Position numbers and translations under genes: made by a program. This document shows positions 32,718 through 44,951 of a DNA stretch of 64,000 bases, piece by piece. The notes beneath the pieces were generated by a model. That model was not told the DNA's origin. It made no database searches and was given only the letters and a program-made list of their open reading frames with translations. The DNA is taken from NCBI GenBank assembly GCA_039090855.1, contig CM077010.1:45092905-45156904 (forward strand), given 5' to 3'. The stretch comes from Macrothele yani (Eukaryota; Arthropoda; Arachnida; Araneae; Macrothelidae). The number at the start of each line of letters is the position of its first letter. Position 1 is the stretch's first letter.

Positions 32718-33388
32718 CCCGTCAGAATCGATGGTTAATTTGTTTTTTTTTTTACAGAATAAACTCATATGAAACAACAAATGTAAACTTTATTTGATTG
32801 AAAAATTCGTTCAACCACTTCAGTAAAAACAACAGTCCAGGTTCGTGGTGTTTTTTTTTTTTTTTATTGACTGAAGGTTTAACGACCACCGTGAGCAACT
32901 CAATGGGCTATAAGCAGTCGCCCGTAATATTGTTACTAGCAATGGTCCAAGGAATGTTTATTTGCATCTTAACATAATCAGAAACTTCTCACCTACGTGA
33001 ATAAACTGAATCGAATGAATAGCAAATTGCATATGTACTTCACACAATCCAACGTCATAACGCAATCAGGTCTTCGAGAGTGTTCGCTGTTTCGATGAGA
33101 AGAACTTTGATACGAATAACTGCTAGCGTTGCTTTGCGCAATGGTTTGCTCAAAAAAGAGAAGACCCCACCACGCCTATGCCTCCAACAGCGCGTGAGTC
33201 AACCGCACGCTTCTCCCCTAGACTTTACATAGGAACGTCGCCGCTCCACAACGCCAGAACCGTTGCTCCAATCTCATTTTTTCTTCGACTGGCACATCTA
33301 CATGGTAAGTCCTTTATTTTGATATCTCAGCCGTTCTCTCAAAATAGGACTCACAGTAAAAAACCTTATAGAATTAATATATAGATTT
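32718..33388 (+). repeat. Composite repeat carrying a SINE scrap, copy 1
   Basis: About 670 bp matches 49095-49795 in inverted orientation. Both contain cagtaaa..caa.agtccaggttcgtg, a poly-T stretch, a SINE body piece (ctgaaggtttaacgaccacc to cagtcgccc, 32870-32926 here) broken at the same base, then ttgttactagcaa..gaatgtttatttgca, cgcgtgagtcaaccgcacgc and catctacatggtaag. The shared breakpoint shows the SINE piece moved as part of the unit. The nature of the unit is unknown. Confidence 0.75.
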
Positions 33389-34320
33389 CTTCTTCACAGA
33401 ACTCTGTTTTGCAGTCAGGATATTTTTTTACTATCACTAATCTTTATCCATGTATAATCATTTTTCAAATAAATGCTTGGCAATTATTATATTTTATATT
33501 ATCTCAATTCCTTTTGTGACAAAAGCAATGCTCATTTCAAGAGAAAATTCTGTGTAATCTTTAAAAACTGTTTCTCGGTGTCTATTACACACAGAGAAAT
33601 AATTAGAAGCATATCATAGTGAAAAGAAATAGAAAAATAAATATATGTCAAAATAATTAACCAGTAGAAAATTGGACGATAGTTCACGAAGCATGCTCCA
33701 CGAAAGAAAAATTGCAAATCGATACAAAACACGTTAGTAAATATAGTTATTAAAGAAAACAAAGAACAAACAAGCTTTCACAAAGTAAAACCTTTAATAC
33801 ATCTAGTGTCACTTTCTTTGCAAACCACTTAAATATTGCAAGCATCGTAACTGTTTCAAAAAATATTTAAAGCAAACCGTTTCACATAACCTCTTCTCGG
33901 ATGCGTTCCGAACGATCAGTTTATCCTTTGTGTCAACAAACATTAAAGAGCCTTTCACTACAAAGTTGTCACTTGTTCTTTGAGACTTAGAAGCGTCGGG
34001 GATTTTTCTAGTTAAAAACTATATTCAGAGACCGCGTTTTCGAAATGAACAGGCGTAAATTTAACAATTGTATTAGCTAGAAGCGAAAATTTCTTTCAGC
34101 ATAACGACGGAAACATCTAATGGAAAGTGAGTGATAACCTTGAAAGCTGACAATTTCGAAAGCGGTGTGAAATAGTATTTTACATGTTTACCCAAGCAAA
34201 CAATATCATTACATGTTTAATTTATGAAGGCTGTGTAATAAAAACAAAACGTTAAGAGCCATGGAACGTGTTACAGGAGGAAACACAGTTCACGTATTAG
34301 CAAAATTTAAGATGTCATTA
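33389..34320. repeat. 930-bp direct repeat, right copy
   Basis: It is the partner of 31243-32172 and directly abuts the composite repeat that ends at 33388. The short minus-strand frame starting MFSLITIFTNVFCIDLQ occurs in both copies but is not convincing as a gene. Confidence 0.75.
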
Positions 34321-34644
34321 TTCAGCACTTAAAATCTCAATTCTGAAAAAAGCGATCTGCGTATAAATGACTGTTTCAAAACCTTTGAATCTGTAAGCAA
34401 GGTAAAAAGGTATCTGGACTTACAGAAAAAATACACGAAGGTTTTATACTGGTGTTCCCTTACTGAAAAATTGATACTGGATATTGTGGAAATAATTTGT
34501 CCAGGAGGAGATCAGAATTTGTAATTAGAAGACAGTGTCCACACATGATATGAATTAACGAGCTACCTACGTATGCTACCTACGTATGCTATTGGGATCT
34601 TGAAAAAATATAGCTTTTCTGATATGGAAATGTACTTATACATA

Positions 34645-35835
34645 CAGGGTGTCCACACAGTCTCTTTACAACTTTGCACATTTATTATGGATACACTGTA
34701 TGAAATAGACAAATGTGGTTGAGCACATAAATAAAAGCAAAGACTTAAGTTTTTTCTATCTCATTACAAAAGCTCAATATGCGCACCATTTGTTGCGCGT
34801 AGAACATCCAGCCGAAACTCCAGTTCCAACCATGCATGTCTTCAGTAATGGTCGATATGGCATTGTTGATCTTCGATTTCAGGTCATCGATGTCCTGCAC
34901 CTTAATCCGATACACGATATCCTTCACATATCCCCACACAAAAAAGCCCAGAGGTGTGACGTTGGGGGAACGGGGTGACCATGCAATTGGACCATCTGGT
35001 CCAATCCACCTCCCAGGGAATGCTGCGTTTAAAAAGTCCCGAACATGCTGTCCCCAATGTGATGGCCCACCGTCCTGTTAAAATATCACGCTTGGTTGAA
35101 GGTCCTCCAACTGGGGCACAACATATTCATGCAAAACATCCAGGTAAACATCAGCCGTCAGTTATTTTTTTCTCACTGAAGAAAAATGGTCCAAGGACTC
35201 GGTCATGCATAACAGTGAGCCGCACGTTTCCTTTAGGACTGTCTCTCGCAAGTTCCATAAACGCATGAGGATTTTCGGAGCCACAGATCCTGAACATTTT
35301 GTCTGTTTAACTGCCCAGAGACATGAAAAGTTGCCACATCCGTAAAACAAACGCGTGAGAAACTCGGGGTCTTCACTCAGTCTATCCAGTATCATTACTG
35401 CAAATTCTTTTCATAGTGGTCTATCGTTCGCCTCAAATGCTTGTAACAGTTGCACTTTGTATGCATATAAGCGTGGATGTCTAGTAGCACTCAGTGTTCC
35501 GTGGGCCGGGGTTTTTGTAGCTCTCTGGCAGCGGAACGAATGGACTTCGGGCTTTGTGGAAATGAATCACGAGCACGTTCGATGTCTTCATTTGACGTTC
35601 GAGGGCGGACACTGCGATCTTGATCCAACACGAATCCAGTTTCCATAAATTTCTGATGCCATTGTCGGATACTAGGACGAGATGGCGGGGTTTTGCCATA
35701 CTTAGTCGTGAAATGTCGTCGCGTTTGTTTATCTTATTTTGTTTCGATGAACCAAGCGACGCACTGCGCTCTCTCTTATGAGAACCACATTTACATAGAA
35801 CAACACCTGCTACGTCCGTGAGGGACTCATTACGC
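34645..35835 (-). pseudogene. mariner-type transposase, decayed
   Basis: One end, CAGGGTGTCCACACAGTCTC at 34645 after TA (34643-34644), resembles the start of the long TIR at 15170; the opposite end is lost. Minus-strand blocks in order are: the HTH/linker PSRPSIRQWHQKFMETGF (about 35680), LQAFEANDRPL (about 35440), ILDRLSEDPEFLTRL (about 35395), TFHVSGQLNRQNV (about 35320), the aspartate region QDGGPSHWGQHVRDF (about 35075), RWIGPDGPIAWSPRSPN and WGYVKDIVYRIKVQD (about 34940). The second carboxylate site PLGFFVWG lacks the usual D. Several frameshifts and stops are present. Confidence 0.75.
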
Positions 35836-36375
35836 AAAAAACGATAATGTCAATTAAATCGTTGATATTTACAGTATATTATACAACAAATACCATGAAC
35901 TTATATGATACAGGTTGACCGTTATAACCTTTAATAAAATTTGCTCATATTTCGAAGTATGCACCAACATGTTAAATGCAATCTTCGCACCCCCCCCCAA
36001 AAAAAAACCGAAGCATCCAGAAGGAATCATTCAATCAAGATTTTTGTCATTTTCTTGTAGGACTTCCGACCACAGTGAGTAGAATTTAGGTCCCAGCCAC
36101 ATACAGCGAGATCGCCTTTTGGGCAGGACATAGAAACGGAAGGAATGAGAGCAAGTCCGGCGACTTTCACAGAACAGTTTGTAGTGAGCTTACAGTACAG
36201 TAGATGGCGCCACCGTACAAATACGATGTTGCACATAGAGGGGTGAGAGGATTTCAGGGGGGACAGCATTGGAAAGGATACCCATTTAACCAGTGGGTCC
36301 AGCCTAGGGGCCGTCACTTAACGTGCTCGTCCGATATTCAGCGATTGTTAGTAAATCACACCATCTCTGAAAGAT
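35836..36375. other. Spacer with C-run
   Basis: No gene. A run of nine C followed by about nine A lies near 35991-36007. The frames at 36027-36395 have no family resemblance. Confidence 0.35.
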
Positions 36376-36446
36376 CAGTCCAGGTTCGAACCTGAGAACC
36401 TTGCATTGATAGTCTGACTCGCTAACCACTAAGCCATCCGCGGCTC
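36376..36446 (-). repeat. tRNA-like sequence (SINE head or pseudo-tRNA)
   Basis: On the minus strand GAGCCGCGGATGGCTTAGTG carries an A-box-like TGGCTTAGTGGTTAGC, and B box GGTTCGAACCT follows about 40 bases later. Acceptor pairing is poor. It is more likely a tRNA-derived repeat than a working gene. Confidence 0.5.
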
Positions 36447-36589
36447 ATACAATCAAGATGAAAATTGGTATGTGCAATGTAGGCATACATGCACAGGGCA
36501 GCAAATGATTGGAATTCCAAAGAAGTTCGGCAATTTATTCGCATAAAACAGCTACACGAGTGGAACGAGCCAGTACGCTGTAGCGTCTC

Positions 36590-37480
36590 CTCTAGTTTGG
36601 ATACAAGCGGTTACCCGGCGTGGCATTGGCGCATACAGTTCACCGATACTTTCCTAAATTATAACATGCCAGATGTTGTCCAAATTGCGGGCCAGTTCGC
36701 CGGGATTCTGGGATGGGCGTCCCATGATGTTCGATCAGGGATTCATGGAAATGTGTCTACATTACTGAAACAGGCCTGGGAGAGTCGTGCCGTGTGTAGC
36801 ACAGCGTTATCCTGTTGAAATATTCCCCTGTATTGCTGCGACAGGAATGGCAACACAACAGTTTGGAGAATGTCGTTGATGTGAGCCGTGATGGTGGTAC
36901 GGAGGACTACAAAGCGTGCCAGCCATGGTAGGAAACAACTAATCAGAAAGTCGCTCTCGTTATGCTAGCCGTGAGCCGTTCCACTGTAAAGGCAGGATTC
37001 GTGCGCTGGCCGGCTCATCTCCAGGCAGTTATGCGGTGGTCATGATCGCCGAATGCAGCCCGTGACTCATCACTGAAGACAACAGGATTCCACTGGACAC
37101 TCTCCAAGGTTGATAGGGTCGAATACCACTTCAAGCGGTGCCGGAAATGCTTGTTGGTCAGTGGTATGCGACGGAGTGGTCACGAATGTAGTCCCCTAGC
37201 CGCAGGTCGTCTGGCAGAGGTCTGGATGACCACTTACGTACCTGTGGACGACGCAACATTGCCATGGATGATTGAAAGCCACAATTTCGGTTCGGTTCGT
37301 GGGGCTCTCACAATTGCTCGATCCTCGCGTTCTGTCGTTGCCCTCGGCCGTTCATTGCCTGCGTGCCGCTAGGTTGCGACCTCCTCGACACATTGGCGCC
37401 AACATCGTCCGATTGCCGCGTTGCTCCGACCCAAATAACAACCGATATGGCGATTTGAATCAAACCGGTCTCTTCCAGCC
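36590..37480 (-). pseudogene. Tc1-like transposase, decayed, minus strand
   Basis: Reading down from 37480, HTH remnants are followed by VVFSDESRAAFGDHDHRITA (about 37088), GQRTNPAFTVERLTASITRA (about 36990), LVVSYHGWHAL (about 36930), a NAVLHTARL piece (about 36815) and WDAHPRIPANW (about 36725). The 5' leader tatatcaagagtaaagctcg (inverted, near 37610-37629) matches the leader of the copy at 43978-44940, so the two belong to one family in opposite orientations. The final catalytic glutamate region is unrecognisable. Confidence 0.65.
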
Positions 37481-37774
37481 CAAATATATGTCCTCTCTCA
37501 AACTAGCTCAACTGCTCATATTTTGCACGGATCCAACCTCTAGGCATCCTCATAATCCGCAGAGGTTAAAGCAAACGCAATCCGCTGTCACAAGTATCCC
37601 AGGGTGCGAGCTTTACTCTTGATATACCCTCCTCGATGAGCGATTGCCTTGCGCTATGGCGGCCGCTATTTCGTCATTTGTCATTATTTTGTAATTACGT
37701 ATTAGGTCTCGAGGTACTCGCATGCGGATTTTTTTATCAGAATAGAGTGACGTTCTCGGGTTGCTTCAGTTGTT

Positions 37775-37988
37775 GTTTTTTTATTGAACGTTTAACGACC
37801 ACCGTGAGCAACTCAATGGGATATAAGCAGTCGCCCGCCCCTAATTTAGGGCTACTGGTTCCAGTGAAGGGAGAGAGCCAGTGCCGTAAGAAAAACACAA
37901 CATGCATGCCCCACCAAGATTCGAGCCCTGACTCTTCTCGGACGAATGGTCATAAGCCAGATCTTAGACCATTGCGCCACCGGGGCGG
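37775..37988 (-). repeat. SINE family A, full length
   Basis: The head begins GCCGCCCCGGTGGCGCAATG on the minus strand, with a B box variant (GGGCTCGAATC), the common body and a T-rich tail at 37775-37783. The target duplication is not clear. Confidence 0.9.
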
Positions 37989-38018
37989 CAAAGAGTAGTT
38001 TTTGCCAAGGTTTCTGCA

Positions 38019-38520
38019 ATGTGCTCCGTCAAGTCAAAGTACTATGCCTTCGGTTTAGAGCCGAGGAGCTCTTACAACCACTTTCGAAGTATTCCCAATC
38101 AGATCAGTGAAATTCACATCACGAAAAAGCTTGCGGCATCACCCGAAACAGGTGATAAATCAAAAAGAAGGGCGAGCTCGAAGATGCCTAATGGGTGTGA
38201 CAAAAGCCCTAATTATGTTCGTGATTGTTTCCCAGTGTTCGAATGCTGGTATGAGGCTTAAAACTGTTTTCCGGATCTCGGTTTACTGATCCTTGGTACT
38301 ATTATTTCAGTTTGCCATACGTCCAATATATAGCTGCTCGGAATACAGTTTGGCGTTGATAGCCAGGCCATTCCGAACGAGCTCAATGTGGCTAATAGCC
38401 TCCCAATTCCTCCAGAAACATAGCAATACCTTTATCTCAAAGCGTTCTCGTTTGGGGACTGGTAAATCTTGTCCTGTGTCGAACCACTTAATAGAAACGT
38501 ATCGATTTCCTAAGTAAATC
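38019..38520 (-). pseudogene. mariner-type transposase, C-terminal part, decayed
   Basis: The minus strand reads YVSIKWFDTGQDLPVPKRER (about 38505), then LCFWRNWEAISHIELV and NAKLYSEQL (about 38350), and in other frames ETLAKTTL near 38000. The order and wording fit the middle and end of a mariner (DD34D) transposase, but the catalytic motifs are not readable. Confidence is limited by the many frameshifts. Confidence 0.5.
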
Positions 38521-39865
38521 CACTTTTCATCCCTCTGCTTAATAAACCCAGGGTCATGCGAAATCTGGAGCAGTTAATTGCGTAAATCCACGCATCATTG
38601 ATCCTGAGTTGGGGTCACTTCAGGCGAGACCTCGTGCCATCATCTCTTGACCTTTCATCTTGTAAAGGCAGTCAGCGTTTCTATATTTACTAACTCTTAA
38701 ATTGACCGACGATTTGCGAAAGCTACTTGTTGAAACTGCTTCAAAAGCCTTGAGCACAAATTCCGAACTAATCACACAGGATCCTCTCGAATCTTTCTTC
38801 CTCTCAACACACCAAATTCTTCTTGAACCAGATTTGCAAGGTCCGAGTGATCACAAAGACTTCGCTTTCCACTCCGGTTATTTTTCGGACTACTTAGGCA
38901 GCTTTAAACTTTGTTTCTCGTAATGTTGCAAAGAACCAAAATTACAAACTTTGAGGTCACTTTCTACAATACGTTAATCGTTCAGTTCATGTATAGAGAC
39001 ATGTGTAACATAAGTCTCTTCCCTCAGCAGCCTGCAACAGCGGTATCTTATCGGACCGAAACAGAGTTAAATATTGACACAACAGAACGCAATGCCTAAA
39101 AGGAGTTTTTCTTCAGCACAACCTAATATTGGAGCTCAGCAATATGCATAATATTGGAGGAAAAAGTTTTCTTTTTAACAAGTCTGGAACGGGGTAATTC
39201 AATCAATTTTAACTTTTTATACACAATATTACCTAATAAAGCATTGGGGAGTGTGCAAACTTTCCATTCAAACGCTTTAATGGATTGAGATAAGACAAGG
39301 TTAAAAAAACAATCTCATTTCTTTGTAATATTGTGACAAAGCCAACAAATCTGCGGCAAAGATTTTCACCAAAAAGTAATTATTGCAGATTTTCCGAAAT
39401 TCTTACCTAGTTCAAAGATTACCTGCAGCAATTTAAGAAATTTATGTTTGAAAACACTGAGGGAGGATTAGGGAACTTCCTAGACATCGCTTTTTTAGTG
39501 TCAAAGGCTTCACAGCCGGCGGGGAAACATATGTATACCCACGAATACTGCTTCTGTGCAGGTCTCAGAGGTAGTTCAGCGCACACTGAGGCACGGTTCT
39601 CAATATGACCTGTGAAAATGAGCAGGCAGTGGTGCGAAGACTCATCGAGAAACAAGTAAAGTAATGGATGCTCAGCTTACACTGAACTTTTATGCTCCAT
39701 GAACCCTAATACCGAATTTTTATCCCATCCCATGAGATCGTGACCGATTGGGTTTTTACTTGCCTGAAAATTCTCAAGGTTGGCTTCTTCCTGTCGTAAA
39801 GTTGAGTTTGTGTTTTTATTCAGTTAGTTAGATATATGACATTGCAACTGCATCTGCTGTTTGTC
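38521..39865. other. Intergenic stretch, no confident gene
   Basis: A 73-residue open frame at 38702-38923 (MTDDLRKLLVETASKALSTN...) stays unidentified and I cannot decide whether it is a relic or chance. The rest is AT-rich without recognised structure. Confidence 0.35.
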
Positions 39866-41076
39866 CTAAATATTCTGGATATGCAAAAGCTTCCACCGCC
39901 CCTCTAGCGAACGCTGTAGGGGACTAACCGGCCGGCGACCAGTGCTGTCAGTTTGTACGTGAAGCCAAGCCTGGCGTTCGATAAAGTTCATTTGCGGCAC
40001 TGTTTGTTATTCATGTTTAATTTAAGGAAAAGTGCGAGTTAAGCATACGGTTCAATATGTCAGGCGTATGGCGAAACTGTTATGGGGTGAGCGAACGTGT
40101 CGAGAATGGATTGCAAGGTATAAGAAAGGTGATCTAAGCTTGAAAGATAAGCCACGTGCAGGTAGACCGCAGGAATTTGCAGACGGTGAACTGGAATCGC
40201 TGTTGCAAGAGGATGCCACACAATCTACCACGCACCTGGCGAAATGTTTAAAAGTGACTCAATCGACGGTGGTTCGGCGTCTACAAGCCTTGGGGAAGAA
40301 CCAGAAGATTGGCAAATGGGTTCCGCTTACTTTAACGGAGTGTAATATTGGACAACGATTGGGCATCTGTATGTCGTTGCTGAACAGGTTTCAAGGGAAG
40401 AATGTCTTGTTGAAGGTTGTCACCGGGGATGAAAAATGAGTCTGTTGCGACAACCCCGTATGCAAGGAATCCTTGGTTGACCCAGGCCAGCCATCAACAT
40501 CAACTGCAAAACAGAATATTCACGGGGAAAAGGTGATGTGTGTGTGGTGGGATATGCATTAAGTGATGTGCTGCAAACTGTTAAAACCGGACGAAACAAT
40601 CACTGCACAACGATGTAGCGATCAGTTGATGAAACTGAACGCTACAATCGAGCAAAAACGCCCACGGACAGATAAGGGACGCCACCCAGCCATCCTGTTT
40701 CACGATAATGCCAGACCACATGTCGGTGCCACCAAAAAATCAACCATTGGGCAACTACACTGCGTGGCTTTACCGCACCCGGCTTGCTCCCCGGGCATTG
40801 ACCCTCGGACTTTCATCTGTTTCGCTCTATGCAACATGTCCTAGCCCAACAGCGGTTCACCACAGTTCCAGAGGTGGAAAATTTCGTAACTGAGCTCTTC
40901 AGCTCAAAACCCGAATTCTTCTATCACATGGGCATTCATTTGTTGCCTGAAAAATGGCAAAAGGTCATGGATGCTAACAGCCAATATTTCGCTGAACAAA
41001 TGTGTACTGGTTTCCTGATTGTTCCTGTCTCCTTTAAACGGCGGAAATTTTTGCATACTCCTAATAGCATACTGCA
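39866..41076 (+). pseudogene. mariner (DD34D-type) element with broken transposase
   Basis: The ends pair loosely: ggatatgcaaaagcttccac near 39877 against ggagtatgcaaaaatttccg (reverse complement near 41046-41065). The transposase is in one frame from 40032. It shows ERTCREWIARYKKGDLSLKD, the linker RAGRPQEF, VTQSTVVRRLQALGK, and VVTGDEK, then TGA at 40437-40439 where tryptophan is usual. A further stop near 40560, ILFHDNARPHVGATKKS (about 40700) and a frameshift near 40830 follow. The tail FFYHMGIHLLPEKWQKVMDA is in the next frame. Two in-frame stops and one shift in about 1 kb suggest moderate age. The first half of the N-terminal HTH is degraded. Confidence 0.85.
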
Positions 41077-41139
41077 AGATGGCTAAACCGACCTGGTAAC
41101 GCAAATGTTTTAGAGCTGACTTCTGATCGTTTGTCCAAG

Positions 41140-41270
41140 TGAGTTAAGATTCGGATCACTGATAAGGCATGGGTGCTGTGCTTGTCTCACGGCACTGACT
41201 ATCTCCTTTCCCTGGAATTTTTGGTCCTAATTTAAGGATGGACGACTGTGTTGACCCTAAGATTTGCTCA
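41140..41270 (+). repeat. SINE family A, degenerate
   Basis: Phrases of the family remain in order: ttctgatcgtttgtccaa, gattcggatcactgataagg, ggcactgactatctcctttc and tggatttttggtccta-type body. The head before the B box is lost. Confidence 0.65.
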
Positions 41271-42994
41271 TAGTGGTAGATAAAACCCGAAACAAAGAAA
41301 AGATATGGTTTAGGGATAGACAACAAACTTGAACCTGCTGAAATTTAGATAGTGTAGAGAAGAAGAGCTAAAAAGTGTGTTATCCAATTATTAGTATTAT
41401 TCTAGAATTTTCAACAGGCTTAAAATTGCACACCGTGAAAGGACTGTTTTGTGTAGCGGAATAGATGTTTGGAATTATTAACGTCGACCTTCATTAATGA
41501 ATCAGAAAGAAACAACCTTAAAACCCGTTTCATCGCTGGAAAACACACTTCAGTCTAATTTTATTGTAGCCACCCACAAGTAAAGGTACCAAAAATAAGA
41601 TGCGCATAAATTTATTCGCTATATCAAAAGTAAGTATATGTTTTTTCTATCAAAATTCCACGGCGGAAATCCTATTTTAATCTTACATTCCATTTAAAGT
41701 TCGAAATTTAATTCGGACAGTTACGTTGTTTTTTCAAAATAGATATAGAAAGGTACAAAAAAAATGTTAGGAGGAAGAAAAGAAAGAAGACGTAAAATTA
41801 AGTAAACTCTTGCTAAGGTGTATGGTATTATGTTATAACTTTTACTGTCTAAGTAACCGAACAGAATGTTAGAGAGGGCCGGGCCGGAGTAGCCAATCAA
41901 AAAGCAGTTTGGAACCAGAGAAGAAGACATATCATTCATGGCTAACTGGAAGGTCTTGGTGAAGTTTGTTTTGGACTTTCGACTTCAAAAGTTAAGAATC
42001 CTTGAAATTGTATCCCGACCTAAAAAAAAAAAAAAAGAAAGAAAGAAAGCAAAGCCAATTTTATACTTTCCCGTTTTGTTTCAAACGAATTGTCCAAGTG
42101 AAGTCAAATTTAATTGGTGGTTAGTTGTCCATGTTGCTCCTGATAAGCGGACAAAGTTTTAGACTAACAGCTGCAAAATTCGTGGAGTTATATTCTGTAT
42201 TTGAGCTCAGCTACAATCTTTGTTTTTCCAATCTTTTGTATCTGCATAGTATCCCAGATTGCATACGTGAGAAAAAAAACACACAAAGAAACGCTATTAT
42301 TTCCACATTGTTTGACCATGGAATATTCCAGAAAAAGTTCCTAGTTGGGAAAATATTCTAAATCAGAGAGGTATTATACACGTATGGAAGTTTTACGTTT
42401 TTCTTTCATTTAAAACTTCTTATGAAAAGGCTTTAAACGCTTGGCCCCGAGAGATGTTGGTTCTGAATTTATGTATTTGTAAGTTATTGATAAAAAAAGG
42501 AAATGATATAAAAGTAATTATATTCCTTTCTCAATATGTCATGACTTTCACAGAAAAAAAAGACACCATTTGGGGTGCAGTTCAGAATTTTTCTCAAATT
42601 CGGCTACTTTTGGATTGAAATAAAAATAGTGCATATTTTTTAGGTATTAGGTAATAATTTTATTGATATACAAAAACACAGGCTTTCAAAACATACTTTT
42701 AGACAGCTGTTTTACTCTTGATATAATCATTATATATAATTTAAAATTACTGATTATTTTTAAGTCAGTTAGATCACGTAAGCTTTCCACTGCATGATAC
42801 TCATACTCCAACCTAATCAGCACAAAGCAATATTCTTGTTACAACGTTGCAAATAACATTCGTTTTTCTTTTTCACGCAAAGACTTTTTAACAAATCGGC
42901 AAGGTCAAAATCAAAATATACAAAACAATTTGTAGCAGTACCGGTGGCGAGTAGTCATGCTGCTGCTGGTTTCTGGCTAAGTAGTGCGAGTTGA
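41271..42994. other. AT-rich stretch, nothing recognised
   Basis: No coding, tRNA-like or TIR signals were found. Short A-runs lie near 42022-42036. Confidence 0.35.
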
Positions 42995-43105
42995 ATCAAG
43001 GTTCGAATCCCGGTGAGGCATGGATTGTGTGTTTGTCTTACGCCTCTAGCTTTCTATTTTCCCGGGAACGACTGAAACCAAATGTGCAGTCGTTTAACCC
43101 GAAAC
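42995..43105 (+). repeat. SINE family A, degenerate
   Basis: GGTTCGAATCCCGGTGAGGC, then atggattgtgtgtttgtctt and a shortened body ending tgcagtcgtttaa. The head is too diverged to read. Confidence 0.7.
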
Positions 43106-43977
43106 AGAAAAATCTAGGAACAGTTTTTGATATATAATAGAATGCTCAGCTTTAAAATCTTACACGACAATCTAGTACTTGAATTTTGAGCAAACATTAA
43201 TTATAAAACAAAAAACAACATTAAGTATAACTTGTCGCCTTCATCCTTGACTGAAACATTTTCTATTTTTTAGAAAACCCGCTGAGTTGCTATTTTCTAT
43301 ACATTCTAGGTTTGTCACGCAGCAATATCGAGTGGTAATCTACCAGCATAGAGGTACTCCATCATCCTTGGTATCACGTTTCCGTCACTCTGATGCCTTC
43401 GTGAATCCTTTCACCCTGTTCATCGCTAACTTCAAGATTCTCTGGGAACCGGTCCAAATGTGAGAAAAGAAAATGCACTTTGAGACTCATGTTACATCCT
43501 AGAATATTTTACTTTTCGAGCATTAAGCATACAATCTCATGATAGTTTGGATTTTTGTTATTTCAAAAGAAAAACTGTCTTCTACATCTTTGAGCGCAGT
43601 TCGTGCATCATTTCCAGCAGCAATCATGGAATTTAGGAGTTGTGTATCTTTAGGAATTGGTATTTGTTGTCCTATAAAGATTCCTCCCTTTATTTTTGGC
43701 TTCGAAAAGAGCTACACATTTGCTGCCCAAATACACCCTTTGCCAACAAAAGAAACGAAGCACTTCGAGAAAGTCGTTCGATCCTGATGAAACTAGCATG
43801 TAACTACATCAGGACCGAATATGCAAATAATTAAAAAAACAACGGCGAACGACAAAATAGTGACCTGCCACAGCGCATGGGAACTGCGCATCGAAGAGTG
43901 TATATCAAGAGCAAAGCTCGCTCACGAGGACAATTGTGGCAGCATATTGCAGTTGCGTTAACCTCCACGGACTGTGA
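43106..43977. other. Spacer and Tc1 leader
   Basis: Mostly unrecognised. From about 43905 the phrase tatatcaagagcaaagctcg is the 5' leader shared with the minus-strand Tc1 relic ending near 37630. Confidence 0.4.
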
Positions 43978-44940
43978 AGATGCCTCGACGTCGGATCCGT
44001 GCACAAGACGAGCAGTTTTGTGAGTTTGAGAGAGGACGTATAATTGCGCTGAGAGAGGCCAGTTGATCAAGTCTCCGTCCCGCCAGATATTTGAGTCTAA
44101 GCGATGCGGCAATCGAACGATGTTGGTTGCCGATGTGTCAAGGTGGGGTTATCCCAGCTGTATGCGGGCCGTAGTCGGCCGAGGGCAACGACGAAACGCG
44201 AGGATCAAGCGATTGCGACAGTCTCACGAACAGAACTGAGTCCGTCGCGCTCAACCCTCCATAGACATGCTGCGTCGTCTACAGGTACGGAAGTTACCAT
44301 TCGTACCGTTGCCAAATGACTTGCTGCAAGGCGACTGCGTTCGATGAGGCCACTCTGTCGCCTACAACTGACAAGCGAGCATAGCCGGCACAGGTTGCAG
44401 TGGTGTTGGGCCCAATTAACGTGAGATAGTGTCCACTAGCTTCCTGTTGTTTTGAGTGATGAGTTATGTTTTGCACTTGGCGCCGATGATCAGCGCATAG
44501 GTGTCTGGAGACAAACCGACCAGCGGCCGAATCTTACCTTTACCGTGGAACATCACACTGTTCGCACAACGGAAGTGACTATCCTGGGCGCCATTTCCTC
44601 CGATAGCTGGACAACCTTACTAGTCCTCCGTACCACCCTCACTGCACAACGATATTTTGGCTACATACAATGAGCTGTTGTGTTGCCATTTCTGTTGCAG
44701 TATCACCGATCAATTTTAATAGGATAACGCCCAGCCACAGACTGCACTGCCTCCGTAATGTCGACATCCTTCCATAGCCCGTCCGACCTGTTACCGATCA
44801 AACATATTTGGGAGATGATGGGACGCCCGTTACGGAATGTCGACGAACTGAGGTATATCATGCCAGAGGAAAACCGTGGTCGTGATGCTGCTGCTCATAA
44901 ACTTCTACATTTTATTGCCACTTTAGGACTTTTGCCTTCC
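43978..44940 (+). pseudogene. Tc1-like transposase, decayed
   Basis: The start MPRRRIRAQDEQFCEFERGR (43979) and the next helix (IIALREAS, stop) match the Tc1 HTH. Later blocks are LETNRPAAES / WRQTDQRPNLTFTVEHHT (about 44510), TEVTILGAIS (about 44570), LVLRTTLTAQRYFGYIQ (about 44620-44670) and a trace of PSDLLPIKHIWEMMG (about 44775-44820), corresponding to the SPDLxPIExxW motif with K in place of the catalytic E. Many stops are present. Its 3' end runs up to the next Tc1 copy at 44947. Confidence 0.7.
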
Positions 44941-44951
44941 AATATACACTG

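Noticed and set aside
36376..36446. Functional tRNA gene
   Set aside because: A and B boxes are visible but acceptor and anticodon stems do not pair well; similar tRNA-like scraps at 23823, 54115 and 61829 also fail.
38702..38923. 73-residue frame as a host exon
   Set aside because: No family resemblance and no convincing splice signals; left unassigned.
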